A stretch of DNA of 64,000 bases from Algoriphagus ratkowskyi (GCF_002150505.1 NZ_MSSV01000003.1:62001-126000); one strand, 5' to 3'; counted from the first letter of the stretch, positions 47,644-57,070 are shown. The notes: a model not told the origin generated them from the sequence alone. A program made the numbers and translations.

Positions 47644-49641
47644 CTATTTAGTATCGCCTTTTTTCTTCTTTGATTCTTCTTGTTTTTGCTGGTATTCTTC
47701 AATTTTGGCAGCATTCTCTTTTTGCCAGATTTCCATTTTGCGCTGGTACTCTTCCATCTTAGGCTGCATCTTTTTCTCCCAGTCCTTCATCTTATCTTGG
47801 AACTCCTCCATTTTTGGCTCATTTGCCTCTTGCCATACTTTCATTTTAACTTCAAATTCCCTCATTACAGGTTCTTGAGCTTGTTGCCAAGCTTTCATCT
47901 GCTTCTCAAACTCCATCATTTTAGGTTCTATTGCTTTCTGCCATTCAGCCATTTTTCCTTCAAAAGCCTCCATTTTGGGCCCATAAGTCTTCTGCCATTC
48001 AGACATTTTAGACTCGTATTCTTCCATCTTTGGCTTCATGCTCTTCTCCCAATCCTCCATTACCTTAGCCTGCTCTTTAGCACGTTTCTCGTAATCTTTC
48101 ATCCATGTTTCACGTTCTGCTTTAGTCATATTTATGGTGTCTTTCGGAGAAAAGACACTAGTACCAAGTCCAAATACCGGAGGCAAAACCATAAAATCCA
48201 TGGCCGGCATAGTACCCATCTCGAAGTCCAAGGCTGGCATATCGCCCATGTCAAAGTCCATGATTGGTGCGACCCCAAAATCCATTGGTGGCATGGGTGC
48301 CATTTCAAAATCCATCACAGGAGCCATCGCCTCCAAAGGAAATGGAGGCATAGGAGCCAGTTCTAACTCAGGCATGTCATCAAAATAAAGCGTGTCACCG
48401 TTTTGAATATACATATGAGAACCATTTTTACTGTTCTTCATCAGGAGTATGGTCTCGCCTTTAGAAATGATTGTATCTACTTTTGCATGATTTTGCACTA
48501 CCTGCGAAGCGTCTGAATCAGTTAATACCTGGAGATCGACAACTTGGTTTCTATCAGGATTCGCATAGGTCGATAGCGGCTTTGCTTTTTCTGAAGTGAC
48601 AGGGACGTCCTGTTGTGCAGTAGCCATCAGGCCTGCACTTAATATGAGAGTTAGTAACATAGGGATAGAAATAATAGGGTTTTGTGGATAAGTCTGAGCT
48701 GGATGACCCAGTATTCTTTTTATTCTCTGCAGCGTTGGATTTCTTTTTTTAGCTGCTGCCAGTGCTATTTCAGGAGGATTTTGCTTCGCAAAGTTCAATA
48801 CTTCAGCCAAGCTGTAAGCCAATTCCTTAGGTGCGATTCCAATACTCACTGCCAAATCATCGGCAGCATTTTCTCTTAGTTCTTTTACCGTCTGATTCAT
48901 CCACCAATAGCAAGGATGGTAGAAGAAAAGAACTTCAAGTGAAGATTGAATTAGATTTGCGAGGTAATCATTCCGCTTCACATGCGCCAGTTCATGAGCA
49001 ATGATTGCTTCTAACTGTACAGGTGAAAGCTGGAAAATAAGCCCTGCTGGAAGGAGTATAATAGGTTTGAGATAACCGAAAGTAATCGGTGAAGTGCCGA
49101 AAGAAGTTAATCGGATCACTACCTTGCTGGAGACATTCATCTTACCCATGAGACGATAGAGCATTTTCTCCAACTCAAAATCCTGAGGATCTGTTGATGA
49201 TTTTCGTAGGGTTCTGACTTCCGAAAGGCTATTGAATAAGCGGAAAAGAAAGAGCATTGCCCCCAGAAACCAGAAATTCACCAACAGTGGCAGTTGTAAT
49301 TCAATCCAATTGGTACAAAGAGAAATGAAAGCCTTAATCCCATGGGACGAAGATGCTTCTAGACCTGGAGTCGGCATAAATGACATATTCATTCTTTCCA
49401 ATAGAGGAGTAGGAGTAAAGCTGGAAACCTCATACATAAAAGTGCCAAATGCCGCGAGTAGGGATATTCCCAGAGCTGCCAAAGCTAGGTTGTATTTGAA
49501 AGCAGGATTGTTTTTTCTAAATACTTGCAGAATCATCCAAAGGCCAGCACTTATTATTACCAGTTGCCAAAGTGAATGCACAAGTGTCCAACCTATGGCA
49601 TAAAGCAAATTTTCAGAAATCCAATCATTCAAAAGATTCAT
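47644..49641 (-). CDS. M56 (BlaR1/MecR1-like) membrane metallopeptidase with helical repeats
   Basis: A 665-aa protein. N-terminal helices surround a zinc peptidase with HELAH (H216, E217, H220). A periplasmic part (about 345-510) ends in Met-Asp-Pro repeats (xMDFxM, about 430-490). The C-terminus has six 18-residue repeats (538-645) of the form KMEEFxxKMxxWQKxxxP with partial units at both ends. No penicillin-binding domain is seen, unlike classical BlaR1. It should cleave or free the BlaI-like repressor upon a signal. It overlaps blaI by 1 nt (TAATG). Confidence 0.85.
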   Translation of the reverse strand: MNLLNDWISENLLYAIGWTLVHSLWQLVIISAGLWMILQVFRKNNPAFKYNLALAALGISLLAAFGTFMYEVSSFTPTPLLERMNMSFMPTPGLEASSSHGIKAFISLCTNWIELQLPLLVNFWFLGAMLFLFRLFNSLSEVRTLRKSSTDPQDFELEKMLYRLMGKMNVSSKVVIRLTSFGTSPITFGYLKPIILLPAGLIFQLSPVQLEAIIAHELAHVKRNDYLANLIQSSLEVLFFYHPCYWWMNQTVKELRENAADDLAVSIGIAPKELAYSLAEVLNFAKQNPPEIALAAAKKRNPTLQRIKRILGHPAQTYPQNPIISIPMLLTLILSAGLMATAQQDVPVTSEKAKPLSTYANPDRNQVVDLQVLTDSDASQVVQNHAKVDTIISKGETILLMKNSKNGSHMYIQNGDTLYFDDMPELELAPMPPFPLEAMAPVMDFEMAPMPPMDFGVAPIMDFDMGDMPALDFEMGTMPAMDFMVLPPVFGLGTSVFSPKDTINMTKAERETWMKDYEKRAKEQAKVMEDWEKSMKPKMEEYESKMSEWQKTYGPKMEAFEGKMAEWQKAIEPKMMEFEKQMKAWQQAQEPVMREFEVKMKVWQEANEPKMEEFQDKMKDWEKKMQPKMEEYQRKMEIWQKENAAKIEEYQQKQEESKKKKGDTK

Positions 49642-50012
49642 TATTTTTTAGTTTCGAGTTTATCTAAAAATGCACGAATTTCATCCAATTCCTCCTTGGA
49701 TGGGTTTTCTTCACCCAAAGCTTGGAGTACCAATTTCTGAGCAGAGCCACCAAAAGCCGTCGTCACCAGATTTCTAAGCAAAGACTTCTGGGTATCCTTC
49801 TGATTAGTTGAGGGGCTATATATATGCGTTCGCTGTGCTTCATTCCGACTGACCATATTCTTGACATGCATGTTTTGCATGGTTTTCAAGGTGGTCGTAT
49901 ATCCTGTATCCTTTGTCAGAGCTAATCGCTCATGAACCTGGCGAACACTGGCTTGCTCCATTTCCCACAAGAGGGAGAGTATTTCTAATTCTGATTCAGT
50001 TGGCTTACTCAT
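49641..50012 (-). CDS. BlaI/MecI-family repressor
   Basis: A 123-aa winged-helix repressor with the family N-terminus (PTESELEILSLLWEMEQASVRQVHERL) and TGYTTTLKTMQNM recognition helix. It forms a two-gene unit with the M56 protease. Three TACGA-N6-TCGTA dyads just upstream are its probable operator. Confidence 0.93.
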   Translation of the reverse strand: MSKPTESELEILSLLWEMEQASVRQVHERLALTKDTGYTTTLKTMQNMHVKNMVSRNEAQRTHIYSPSTNQKDTQKSLLRNLVTTAFGGSAQKLVLQALGEENPSKEELDEIRAFLDKLETKK

Positions 50013-50022
50013 AAGTTGCTTC

Positions 50023-50092
50023 TACGATTACTTTCGTACCAAAGATATACGAAGGAAATCGTAAGTACAAAACATCTACGAAAAAAATCGTA
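50023..50092. promoter_or_regulatory. Triple operator TACGA-N6-TCGTA upstream of blaI
   Basis: Three identical 16-bp dyads, TACGA-N6-TCGTA, at 50023-50038, 50048-50063 and 50077-50092. Arms and spacer length are conserved while the six inner bases vary, as expected of a protein site. BlaI/MecI sites are dyads of this kind (TACA/TGTA type). Centre spacings are 25 and 29 bp, about two to three helical turns. Confidence 0.85.
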
Positions 50093-50364
50093 TTAAAATC
50101 TGTTAATTAAAAAAAATTAGCCTGGGAGAAGCTTATTCATAGATTTTGCACCTTTCATTTTCGATTTCCCTTAAAATAATTAACCCACAGTTGGCCAAAT
50201 ACAAGCGATTACGGAGAGCAAGCCGCGGGATTTAAGAATTCAAATCATGTCATTTGGCTTAGCCATCGGCCAAACAAGCTGAGGTGATTTCTGCCGAACT
50301 GAGCACTTTGGATGGCCTTTCGAATGTCAATTTGGTTTCTTTAGGATAACCCAATTGCAAATCC
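50093..50364. other. 272 bp between the triple operator and the SDR remnant
   Basis: No gene or structured element that I can support. The sequence is AT-rich near the operator and less so towards 50290. The SDR remnant starts at its right end. Confidence 0.35.
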
Positions 50365-50800
50365 CTAATTTGGAGTTGCCATCAGATCAGGGTATACCGC
50401 AGAAACTTTCACCCCAAACTGTCTATATTCTACCGCAGCAGCTAAGTGATATTCCACGGATTGCAAATTTGGAAGCATTATAAAACATATTCCACACACA
50501 GTTGCCAAAATAGCCAAAGTGAAAATGTTGATGATTTGACAAGAACCCCGATTCTCCATCAAATCTGCAAATGCTTAAATTCCAAGGATACTTCCTTTAG
50601 TATTACTATTGAAATGATTGTCAATATCTGAGAAACCAAAATTCCAAATAAACCCCTCGCTAAAGTACCCCTGCACAATTAAAAAGATGTGAAATTGGTG
50701 TTTCTTAGTATGAATAAACTGCTCTATTTCTTTCAAAGTTTTCAGTTTTGAAATATCATCCACAATAAAATGAAGTGTGTAAGTTTCGTCAAAATTTGAG
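50365..50800 (-). pseudogene. Decayed short-chain dehydrogenase/reductase
   Basis: One minus-strand frame reads as an SDR with an internal stop: FSDIDNHFNSNTKGSILGI, then TAA (50575-50577), then AFADLMENRGSCQIINI, and finally YRQFGVKVSAVYPDLMATPN. Between these, the catalytic YNASKFAIRG lies in a different frame (about 50450-50485), implying two compensating frameshifts. N-terminal parts (FIVDDISKLKTLKEI) continue to about 50800, where the NAD-binding glycine motif is no longer found. Function was probably oxidoreductase; it is now dead. Confidence 0.75.
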
Positions 50801-51092
50801 TGGAGGGAAGCGAAATTTAAGTCAAGTAATAAAAGTGAATTCCCCTTTCACTGAAGCGTTTGAGCATAATGCAATCCGATTTCATTGCATGCCCCGTGAG
50901 AAGCACAAACTTTGCGTTCATTTAAACGACTTTTAATAACAAGCTAATTACTTCACTATACTCAATAGCCAATTTATGACCTGTCCATATTGAAGTTGTT
51001 CAATCAATTAGACTGGTTTATTTTGAACCGTGCGGGCAAGAAAATAGTTGTATAGACATTGAATTATAAAAATCCTAAACCAACAATACATT
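50801..51092. other. 292 bp before the OYE gene
   Basis: AT-rich leader of the ene-reductase gene. A TTTATTTTGAA at about 51017-51027 resembles a -7 region but does not fit TAnnTTTG exactly. Nothing else is supported. Confidence 0.35.
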
Positions 51093-52205
51093 ATGAGTAC
51101 CAAGCAACCGCTTTTACAACCTATTCAAGTAGCAGATTTAGAGATCGCCAATCGCGTATGGATGGCACCAATGACTCGTAGCCGTGCTGCGAATGAGGGA
51201 AATGTACCCTTCGATCTACATGTAGAATATTACCGTCAGCGAGCAAGCGCAGGACTGATCATAACAGAAGGATCACAAATATCCAAGCAGGCAGTTGGAT
51301 ACATCAACACCCCAGGAATTCATACAGACGCACAGGTAGAAGGTTGGAAAAAAGTGACTGAAGCAGTTCATGAAGAAGGCGGCAAAATCTTTATTCAACT
51401 ATGGCATGTGGGAAGAATTTCTCATCCAGATTTTCATAATGGAGAGCTTCCAGTAGCACCCTCGGCTATAAATCCACATGCAAAATCTTTTACTCCGAAA
51501 GGATTTAAAGATACTGTCACTCCTAAAGAAATGTCTATTGAAGAAATAAAACAGACTGTTTTAGATTTTCAAAATGCAGCTAAGAACGCTATGGAAGCAG
51601 GTTTTGACGGGGTGGAGATTCATTCCTCAAATGGCTATCTTTTACATCAATTCTTCAGCCGCACCAGTAATGTCCGTATGGATGAGTACGGTGGAAGTAT
51701 TGAAAGTCGGGCAAAGATACTGTTTGAAATCATCGACGCAATAAAGCAGGTGATGCCTGAAAACAGAATTGGACTCAGGCTCAATCCATCTTTGAATGGA
51801 ATCTTCGGAATGGAAGCTGATGAGGAAACGATTCCTACTTTTGATTACATAGTAGAGAAGCTTAATGCTTATGATTTAGCCTATCTGCACCTATCCGAGC
51901 CATTTAATGACGTCAGCAACATTCCTTATTTAGAAAGCGAGATTGCAAAGCATTACCGACCGATGTACAAGGGAACGCTGGTAATAAACGCAGGTTTTGA
52001 TCAGGAAAAGGGAAATAAAGATGTCTTGGAAGGTTTAGCTGATGCTGTTGCTTACGGCACGTTATATATCTCTAACCCAGATTTGGTAGAGCGATTTGAT
52101 CAAAATGCAGAACTTGCTGAGCCAGACAAGGACACTTTCTATACACCTGGAGAGAAAGGGTATACTGATTATCCTTCACTTGAAATTTTGAAAGTTGATT
52201 TATAA
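51093..52205 (+). CDS. Old yellow enzyme-family ene-reductase
   Basis: A 370-aa FMN barrel of the OYE family. N-terminal APMTRSRA, the flavin and substrate residues IQLWHVGR and the pair H-S-S-N-G-Y in EIHSSNGYLLHQF are characteristic. It reduces activated C=C bonds with NADPH. A terminator follows the gene; the NRDE gene starts 41 bp later. Confidence 0.93.
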   Translation: MSTKQPLLQPIQVADLEIANRVWMAPMTRSRAANEGNVPFDLHVEYYRQRASAGLIITEGSQISKQAVGYINTPGIHTDAQVEGWKKVTEAVHEEGGKIFIQLWHVGRISHPDFHNGELPVAPSAINPHAKSFTPKGFKDTVTPKEMSIEEIKQTVLDFQNAAKNAMEAGFDGVEIHSSNGYLLHQFFSRTSNVRMDEYGGSIESRAKILFEIIDAIKQVMPENRIGLRLNPSLNGIFGMEADEETIPTFDYIVEKLNAYDLAYLHLSEPFNDVSNIPYLESEIAKHYRPMYKGTLVINAGFDQEKGNKDVLEGLADAVAYGTLYISNPDLVERFDQNAELAEPDKDTFYTPGEKGYTDYPSLEILKVDL

Positions 52206-52209
52206 CCTT

Positions 52210-52234
52210 AAGGCCGGATATTCCGGCCTTTTCT
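52210..52234 (+). terminator. Terminator after the ene-reductase
   Basis: A perfect 9-bp GC-rich stem (52210-52218 with 52222-52230) with a TAT loop and T-rich tail, 4 bp after the stop and 13 bp before the NRDE start. Confidence 0.8.
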
Positions 52235-52246
52235 CTATTTTTAGCC

Positions 52247-53011
52247 ATGTGTCTAGTAGCTTTTTCCTGGAAATCTCACCCAGATTACCATTTATTAATT
52301 TCAGCAAACCGCGATGAGTATTTTAACAGGCCCAGCCAAGCTATGCATTTGTGGCGAGGTGGATTCTATGGGGGGAAAGACCTGAGAAGTGGTGGAACCT
52401 GGATGGGATTTCATCCTAACGGTCGTTGGTCTCTTTTGACTAATTATCGAGATTTCAGCAATCCAAAAAATGCTCAAATCAGCAGGGGGAAACTTGTTCA
52501 GAATTGGTTGGAAAGTCAATTATCACCACAAGAATACCTTCATGAGATCCAAAAATCACTAGATCAATACGATGGATTTAACTTGCTAGTAAGTGATGGA
52601 GAAAAGCTATTTTATCTGAGTAATAACGCTTCAGAAATACAAGAAGTAAAGCCGGGCATTTACGGCCTAAGTAATGCTCTGCTGGATGATCCTTGGCCTA
52701 AAGTAGAGTTAGCAAAACAACAGCTCCGGGAATTGATGGATAAAAAGATTTCCACTAATGATCTTATCACTATTTTAAAGTCCAGAGAAACATTTCCGGA
52801 AGAATTGCTTCCTAAAACTGGAGTTCCTTTGGAAATGGAAACTTCTCTTTCCCCCCAATTAATTCGTATGCCGGAGAAGTACGGAACGGTTTCGGCAGCC
52901 GCTGTTATTCAGCATACATCTGGGCTGGTTCAACTCAAACAGCGCAGTTTCCAATGGAAACCAAAGAACTATTTTGACTTGGATTTTCAATTTCAACTCG
53001 ATAAAACCTAA
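52247..53011 (+). CDS. NRDE-family protein (TANGO2-like)
   Basis: A 254-aa protein with the eponymous ANRDEYFNRP motif near residue 20 and a conserved MCLVAFSW start that keeps Cys2 for possible N-terminal nucleophile processing. The family is conserved from bacteria to human TANGO2, with no settled biochemical role; links to haem and redox balance are reported for the human protein. It is 6 bp upstream of the YpdA-like gene. Confidence 0.85.
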   Translation: MCLVAFSWKSHPDYHLLISANRDEYFNRPSQAMHLWRGGFYGGKDLRSGGTWMGFHPNGRWSLLTNYRDFSNPKNAQISRGKLVQNWLESQLSPQEYLHEIQKSLDQYDGFNLLVSDGEKLFYLSNNASEIQEVKPGIYGLSNALLDDPWPKVELAKQQLRELMDKKISTNDLITILKSRETFPEELLPKTGVPLEMETSLSPQLIRMPEKYGTVSAAAVIQHTSGLVQLKQRSFQWKPKNYFDLDFQFQLDKT

Positions 53012-53017
53012 GACCAA

Positions 53018-53992
53018 ATGTCTACTAAAGTATATGACCTGCTCATCGTTGGAGCTGGCCCAATCGGCCTAGCTTGTGGCATAGAAGCAAAAAAAGCTGA
53101 ATTGGACTATGTGATTGTCGAAAAAGGCGCTCTTACCAATTCTATTTTCAACTATCCTATCAACATGACTTTTTTCTCTACCTCAGACAGGCTGGAGATG
53201 GCAAATATTCCTTTTATGTCAATTGGAAACAAGCCAAACCGTACGGAGGCATTGGAATATTATCGAAGGATTTTCTCGCACTTCGATTTGAATGTCAAAC
53301 TGTATGAAGCCGTTCAGACTCTGGAGAAAAGTGATGAGTTGTTCCACATCAAAACCTCCAAAGGAAATTATCAGGCAAAGAATATCGTAATGGCAACGGG
53401 CTTTTATGATTTGCCAAACCTGATGAATATTCCTGGAGAAGAGTTACCAAAAGTGAAACATTACTATAAAGAGCCCTGGCCATTTATCAATCAGAAAATC
53501 GTGGTCGTAGGCGGCGCAAACTCAGCGGTGGATGCAGCTCTTGAGTGTTGGAGAAAAGGCGCTGAAGTAAGTATGGTTTTGCTAGAAGACGAAGTAGATC
53601 AAGCAGTAAAATACTGGGTTCGTCCAGATATCGTCAACAGGATTAATGAAGGATCAATCAAAGCTTTCACTAAATCTAAGCTGAAGGAAATCCATGCACA
53701 TGAAGTATTAATTACCACTCCTGATGGAGATATTACTATAGATAATGACTTTGTACTCGCCATGACGGGTTACAAACCTAATTTCAGCTTACTTAAACAG
53801 TTGGGCGTAAAGCTAAGCGAAGACGAAAAGTGCCAACCTGAATACGATGAAAAAAGCCACGAAACCAACGTGCCTGGAGTTTATTTAGCAGGCGTAGTTT
53901 GTGGCGGACTCAATACACGGGAATTTTTCATCGAAAATAGCGTCGTCCATGCTGGGATGATTGTGAGAGATATTGTGGAGAAGGTTAAGTAA
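53018..53992 (+). CDS. ypdA: YpdA-like bacillithiol disulfide reductase
   Basis: A 324-aa FAD/NADPH protein. FAD loop VGAGPIGLACGIEA (about 10-23), the marker NYPINMTFFSTSD, and the NADPH loop VVGGANSAVDAALE. It lacks a CxxC thioredoxin-reductase motif, as YpdA does. It should reduce bacillithiol disulfide, so the host may make bacillithiol. A bidirectional terminator follows. Confidence 0.87.
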   Translation: MSTKVYDLLIVGAGPIGLACGIEAKKAELDYVIVEKGALTNSIFNYPINMTFFSTSDRLEMANIPFMSIGNKPNRTEALEYYRRIFSHFDLNVKLYEAVQTLEKSDELFHIKTSKGNYQAKNIVMATGFYDLPNLMNIPGEELPKVKHYYKEPWPFINQKIVVVGGANSAVDAALECWRKGAEVSMVLLEDEVDQAVKYWVRPDIVNRINEGSIKAFTKSKLKEIHAHEVLITTPDGDITIDNDFVLAMTGYKPNFSLLKQLGVKLSEDEKCQPEYDEKSHETNVPGVYLAGVVCGGLNTREFFIENSVVHAGMIVRDIVEKVK

Positions 53993-54147
53993 AAAGTGAA
54001 ATTTGGTAAGTGGTAAAAAGTAAAAAGCGTTACGTAAAAATCGGGGTCTGGATAAAATCTTTTTATAGTGTAAGTTTGAAAGCTATATTTTATACTATTC
54101 TATAAGCACCTCGACAAACTCGGCCAATTGAACAAAGGAACTGTTAA

Positions 54148-54191
54148 AGTAAAAGAGCCTGATCAAATTACTTCGATCAGGCTCTTTTACT
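54148..54191. terminator. Bidirectional terminator between ypdA and the PorE-like gene
   Basis: A perfect 17-bp stem (54148-54164 with 54175-54191) with a 10-nt loop, between two genes that end towards each other (53992 and 54211). Confidence 0.9.
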
Positions 54192-54210
54192 ATTTAAGCA
54201 AGCATTTCTG

Positions 54211-56142
54211 CTACTCTTTTATCTCTATCACTTTAAACTCAGTTCTTCTGTTGGTTTGATGTTCTTCTTCCGTCTTTGCATTTTTGATGATTTGCTGACT
54301 TTCTCCATACCCTTTGGCTACCAACCTATCTGCAGCTATCCCTTGGGAAACCATATAATCTACCGCTGACTGTGCTCTTCGTTGCGATAGCGCCTGATTG
54401 TAATCATCAGAAGATCTATCATCGGTATGTGAACTTAATTCAATTCTGATCGCTGGATTGTCCTTCAGGATCTGAACCAATTTATTCAGCTCCACTGCGG
54501 CGTCAACTCTGATATCAGCTTTATCCAAATCGTAATAAATATTTTCCAACACAATAGAACGATCCAAAACCAGCTGATCCAAAACTATCGTAGTGTCGAG
54601 CGTTATATTGGTCACATCTTGTATCAATGTTGAGATATCAGGAGTCTTTCCTTTAGTAGAATAAGGAATCGACTTGGAGAAGTAGCCACTCTTACTAGCG
54701 ATGATCGTAAAGTCCGCATCCGGTGTCAAAGTAAATCTCACACGACCATTCGTATTGGAGAAATCTCCGCCAGCTTGCTTGCTGAGACTATCATACAACA
54801 CTACTCTCGCTTGCTCTAGCACCGCATCCTCCCCTCCTGCCACTCGTTGTTTGGCATAAACGTTCAATAAAACATTGATGATTTTTGGTTTTGGTGTCTT
54901 GTCTTCAAAGAAATAAATATCATCATCTCCTACTCCACCTTCTCGATTGGAAGAGATAAATCCAGCTTTAGGATACACCGTAAAGAAAAGTGAAAAATCA
55001 TCATTCAAGCTGTTGAAATTTTCTCCTAAGTTTTTGATAACCTGTGCACCAGAAGCATCTTTTTCTGCTACGAAAAGATCCAATTTTCCATAGCCAGGAT
55101 GACCATCGGAGGAAAAGAAGAATTTACCATCACTCATCGGTCTTGGAAAAAGCTCGTTGCCTGGAGTATTTATATTTGGACCCAAATTAACTGGGTTTCC
55201 AAAATCACTGTTTGCAAGTTTGGTTGCTTTGTAAAGATCTATCCCTCCAAAACCACCTGGTCTATTGGAGGCAAAATACAATTCAGAACCATCTTCCGAG
55301 AAAGCTGGGGTGGAATTCCACCAGGTTTCGTCTTCATTTAGTGGCATCCAGATCGGCTGCGTAAATCCACCTCCACGGAAATAAGAAACAAAAAGTGCTG
55401 TTTCCGGAAGATCTTTATCCGAAGTAGAGTTTCCTCTAGCGTAGATAATTGTATTTCCGTCTGGGCTAACTGCAATTGCAGCCTGATTTAACCCTTCTTC
55501 ATTTTTATATTCAGGAAGAGGCTGAGCTCCTGCCACGTCAACTTTAAGTCCATCTGCTCTTGCACGAAAGATCTTGGTATAAGGCGAACCATTAGCAGGG
55601 TAAAGACCACTTGCCTGCCGACCTGAGGTGAAATAGATAAAATCTTCGCTAACTACTGGAGCATAATCGGGACCAGAGGTATTCAAATCTTTGTAATTGA
55701 TCAACTCGTGATAGGGCCAATAATTCTGTATCCCTTGACCTAATTTGATTGCCTCTAGCTGACGCTGCGTTTCTGCCAAAAAGTTTTCATCCTGTGTGTA
55801 ACCCTTAGCTTTTTCGAAGGCTTCTTTTGCCTCATCAACTTTATCTTGTGCCTTTAAGCTCAATCCTAGACGATAATAGCTTTCAAAAGTAGGGTCTTCA
55901 TCAGTCAACTTTTGATAGTACGGCCCAGCATCTTCTATTCGATTGGATAGTCTATAACTCTCCGCAATAACCTGATTAGCCTCTTTGTTTTCAGGATCGT
56001 CTGCCAAAATCTGAGAAAAAGTATTGATGGCATATTGGTACTGGCCAGAAAGAAACTGGTCCTTACCTTTTTCCTGAAGGCTTTTGCATGAGCTCACTCC
56101 AACCAGGAGTAAAAGACAAATCCAAAAAAAATGGTTTTTCAT
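54211..56142 (-). CDS. PorE-like lipoprotein: TPR, PD40 propeller, carboxypeptidase-regulatory and OmpA domains
   Basis: A 643-aa lipoprotein (lipobox VSSC, Cys19). Order: TPR repeats (about 25-140), PD40/WD40-like propeller (about 150-420: IYFTSGRQASGL, LYFASNRPGGFGG, FFFSSDGHPGYG), a carboxypeptidase-regulatory-like fold (about 430-520) and an OmpA peptidoglycan-binding domain (about 535-643). This is the layout of PorE of the type IX secretion system; anchoring of the T9SS core to the wall is a likely role. A general OmpA-type lipoprotein is the alternative. Confidence 0.8.
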   Translation of the reverse strand: MKNHFFWICLLLLVGVSSCKSLQEKGKDQFLSGQYQYAINTFSQILADDPENKEANQVIAESYRLSNRIEDAGPYYQKLTDEDPTFESYYRLGLSLKAQDKVDEAKEAFEKAKGYTQDENFLAETQRQLEAIKLGQGIQNYWPYHELINYKDLNTSGPDYAPVVSEDFIYFTSGRQASGLYPANGSPYTKIFRARADGLKVDVAGAQPLPEYKNEEGLNQAAIAVSPDGNTIIYARGNSTSDKDLPETALFVSYFRGGGFTQPIWMPLNEDETWWNSTPAFSEDGSELYFASNRPGGFGGIDLYKATKLANSDFGNPVNLGPNINTPGNELFPRPMSDGKFFFSSDGHPGYGKLDLFVAEKDASGAQVIKNLGENFNSLNDDFSLFFTVYPKAGFISSNREGGVGDDDIYFFEDKTPKPKIINVLLNVYAKQRVAGGEDAVLEQARVVLYDSLSKQAGGDFSNTNGRVRFTLTPDADFTIIASKSGYFSKSIPYSTKGKTPDISTLIQDVTNITLDTTIVLDQLVLDRSIVLENIYYDLDKADIRVDAAVELNKLVQILKDNPAIRIELSSHTDDRSSDDYNQALSQRRAQSAVDYMVSQGIAADRLVAKGYGESQQIIKNAKTEEEHQTNRRTEFKVIEIKE

Positions 56143-56297
56143 GAGTTTATTATTTTCTTTTTATAGGTCACATAGCCTGTCCAGAATTGGCTTCGGGAGA
56201 AACTTACAAGGTTAATATTGCTTCCAGAGTATGTCGCTTGAGTTATGTTCGATTTCATCTGAATGGTAATTGATGATCTATTCTGAATAATACTAAA

Positions 56298-56786
56298 TTA
56301 ATTTGGAAAGTATCGGTTCAGCCAGCTATTCCCCGCCAAAACCCATACGCTTTCTAAGTCTTTTTTGCTTTTTACCTGCGAGTTGATCACGAGTGTTTGC
56401 GAGTCTATCTCACCAGAAGTGACTTTTGACTTGATCCCCAGAGCAGAAGCTACGGAGATTTCACCCGAATTGGATTTAAATGTCACCTTGCCCTGATCAG
56501 TAATATTGGTGCCAAGCTCTTCCTCTAGCTGACGTAAAGTCCTGACGGAACTATCGATAGAACATCCGCTTGCCCCCAAGCCAGACTCATCTACTGCCAA
56601 AACTAGGATTTGATCATCCAAAATCTGAAATGAAGTAGGCATTCTGTTGCCGTGCGTGTTCCAGCCATCGCAGAATACTGACAGTTTGGAGCTGATTAAG
56701 TCTTTTTCTCTTGCAGATAATTGACGTGCTGCCTGGTAAACCCAAACCCGTGAATCTTCTGATATATTTTCAAATGGAACGTACAT
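56298..56786 (-). CDS. Conserved protein of unknown function (often named 'ABC transporter ATPase')
   Basis: A 162-aa protein with no Walker A or B motif, so the common database name is not supported. It has one pair of conserved segments, AARQLSAREKDLI and ASGCSIDSS with a single cysteine. It is widespread in Bacteroidota, in my recollection. It lies between the PorE-like gene and the Fe-S genes; no function can be assigned. Confidence 0.7.
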   Translation of the reverse strand: MYVPFENISEDSRVWVYQAARQLSAREKDLISSKLSVFCDGWNTHGNRMPTSFQILDDQILVLAVDESGLGASGCSIDSSVRTLRQLEEELGTNITDQGKVTFKSNSGEISVASALGIKSKVTSGEIDSQTLVINSQVKSKKDLESVWVLAGNSWLNRYFPN

Positions 56787-57070
56787 AGTATTGCTTTTAC
56801 TTTGGTAAAGAAAAACCCTTTCTACCTAACGGCAAGAAGGGGCTAATTGATTCAATGAACCTATATGGTTATCCGCAATTCCTTCTAGTTTGATAATGTT
56901 GACTTCGAAAGCTAACGAGTTTAATTTAGCTGATGTTTTCTTGCCAAAAACACGTTCTCCAAGAATGATATCGCGAAGCGAAAGATCGAAGCAGCCTCAA
57001 TCTGTTATTTATTCAATTCATGAGACGCTATATCGACTCTTTATTAGTATGAAATCGGATAATCATTAAA

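Noticed and set aside
47680..48366. A 228-aa plus-strand frame
   Set aside because: It is the antisense of the M56 tail repeats; open frames opposite repetitive Lys/Glu-rich coding DNA are common.
50365..50562. Two separate small genes at 50365-50562 and 50575-50763
   Set aside because: Both are in one frame and carry successive SDR motifs, so they are better explained as one gene with a stop.
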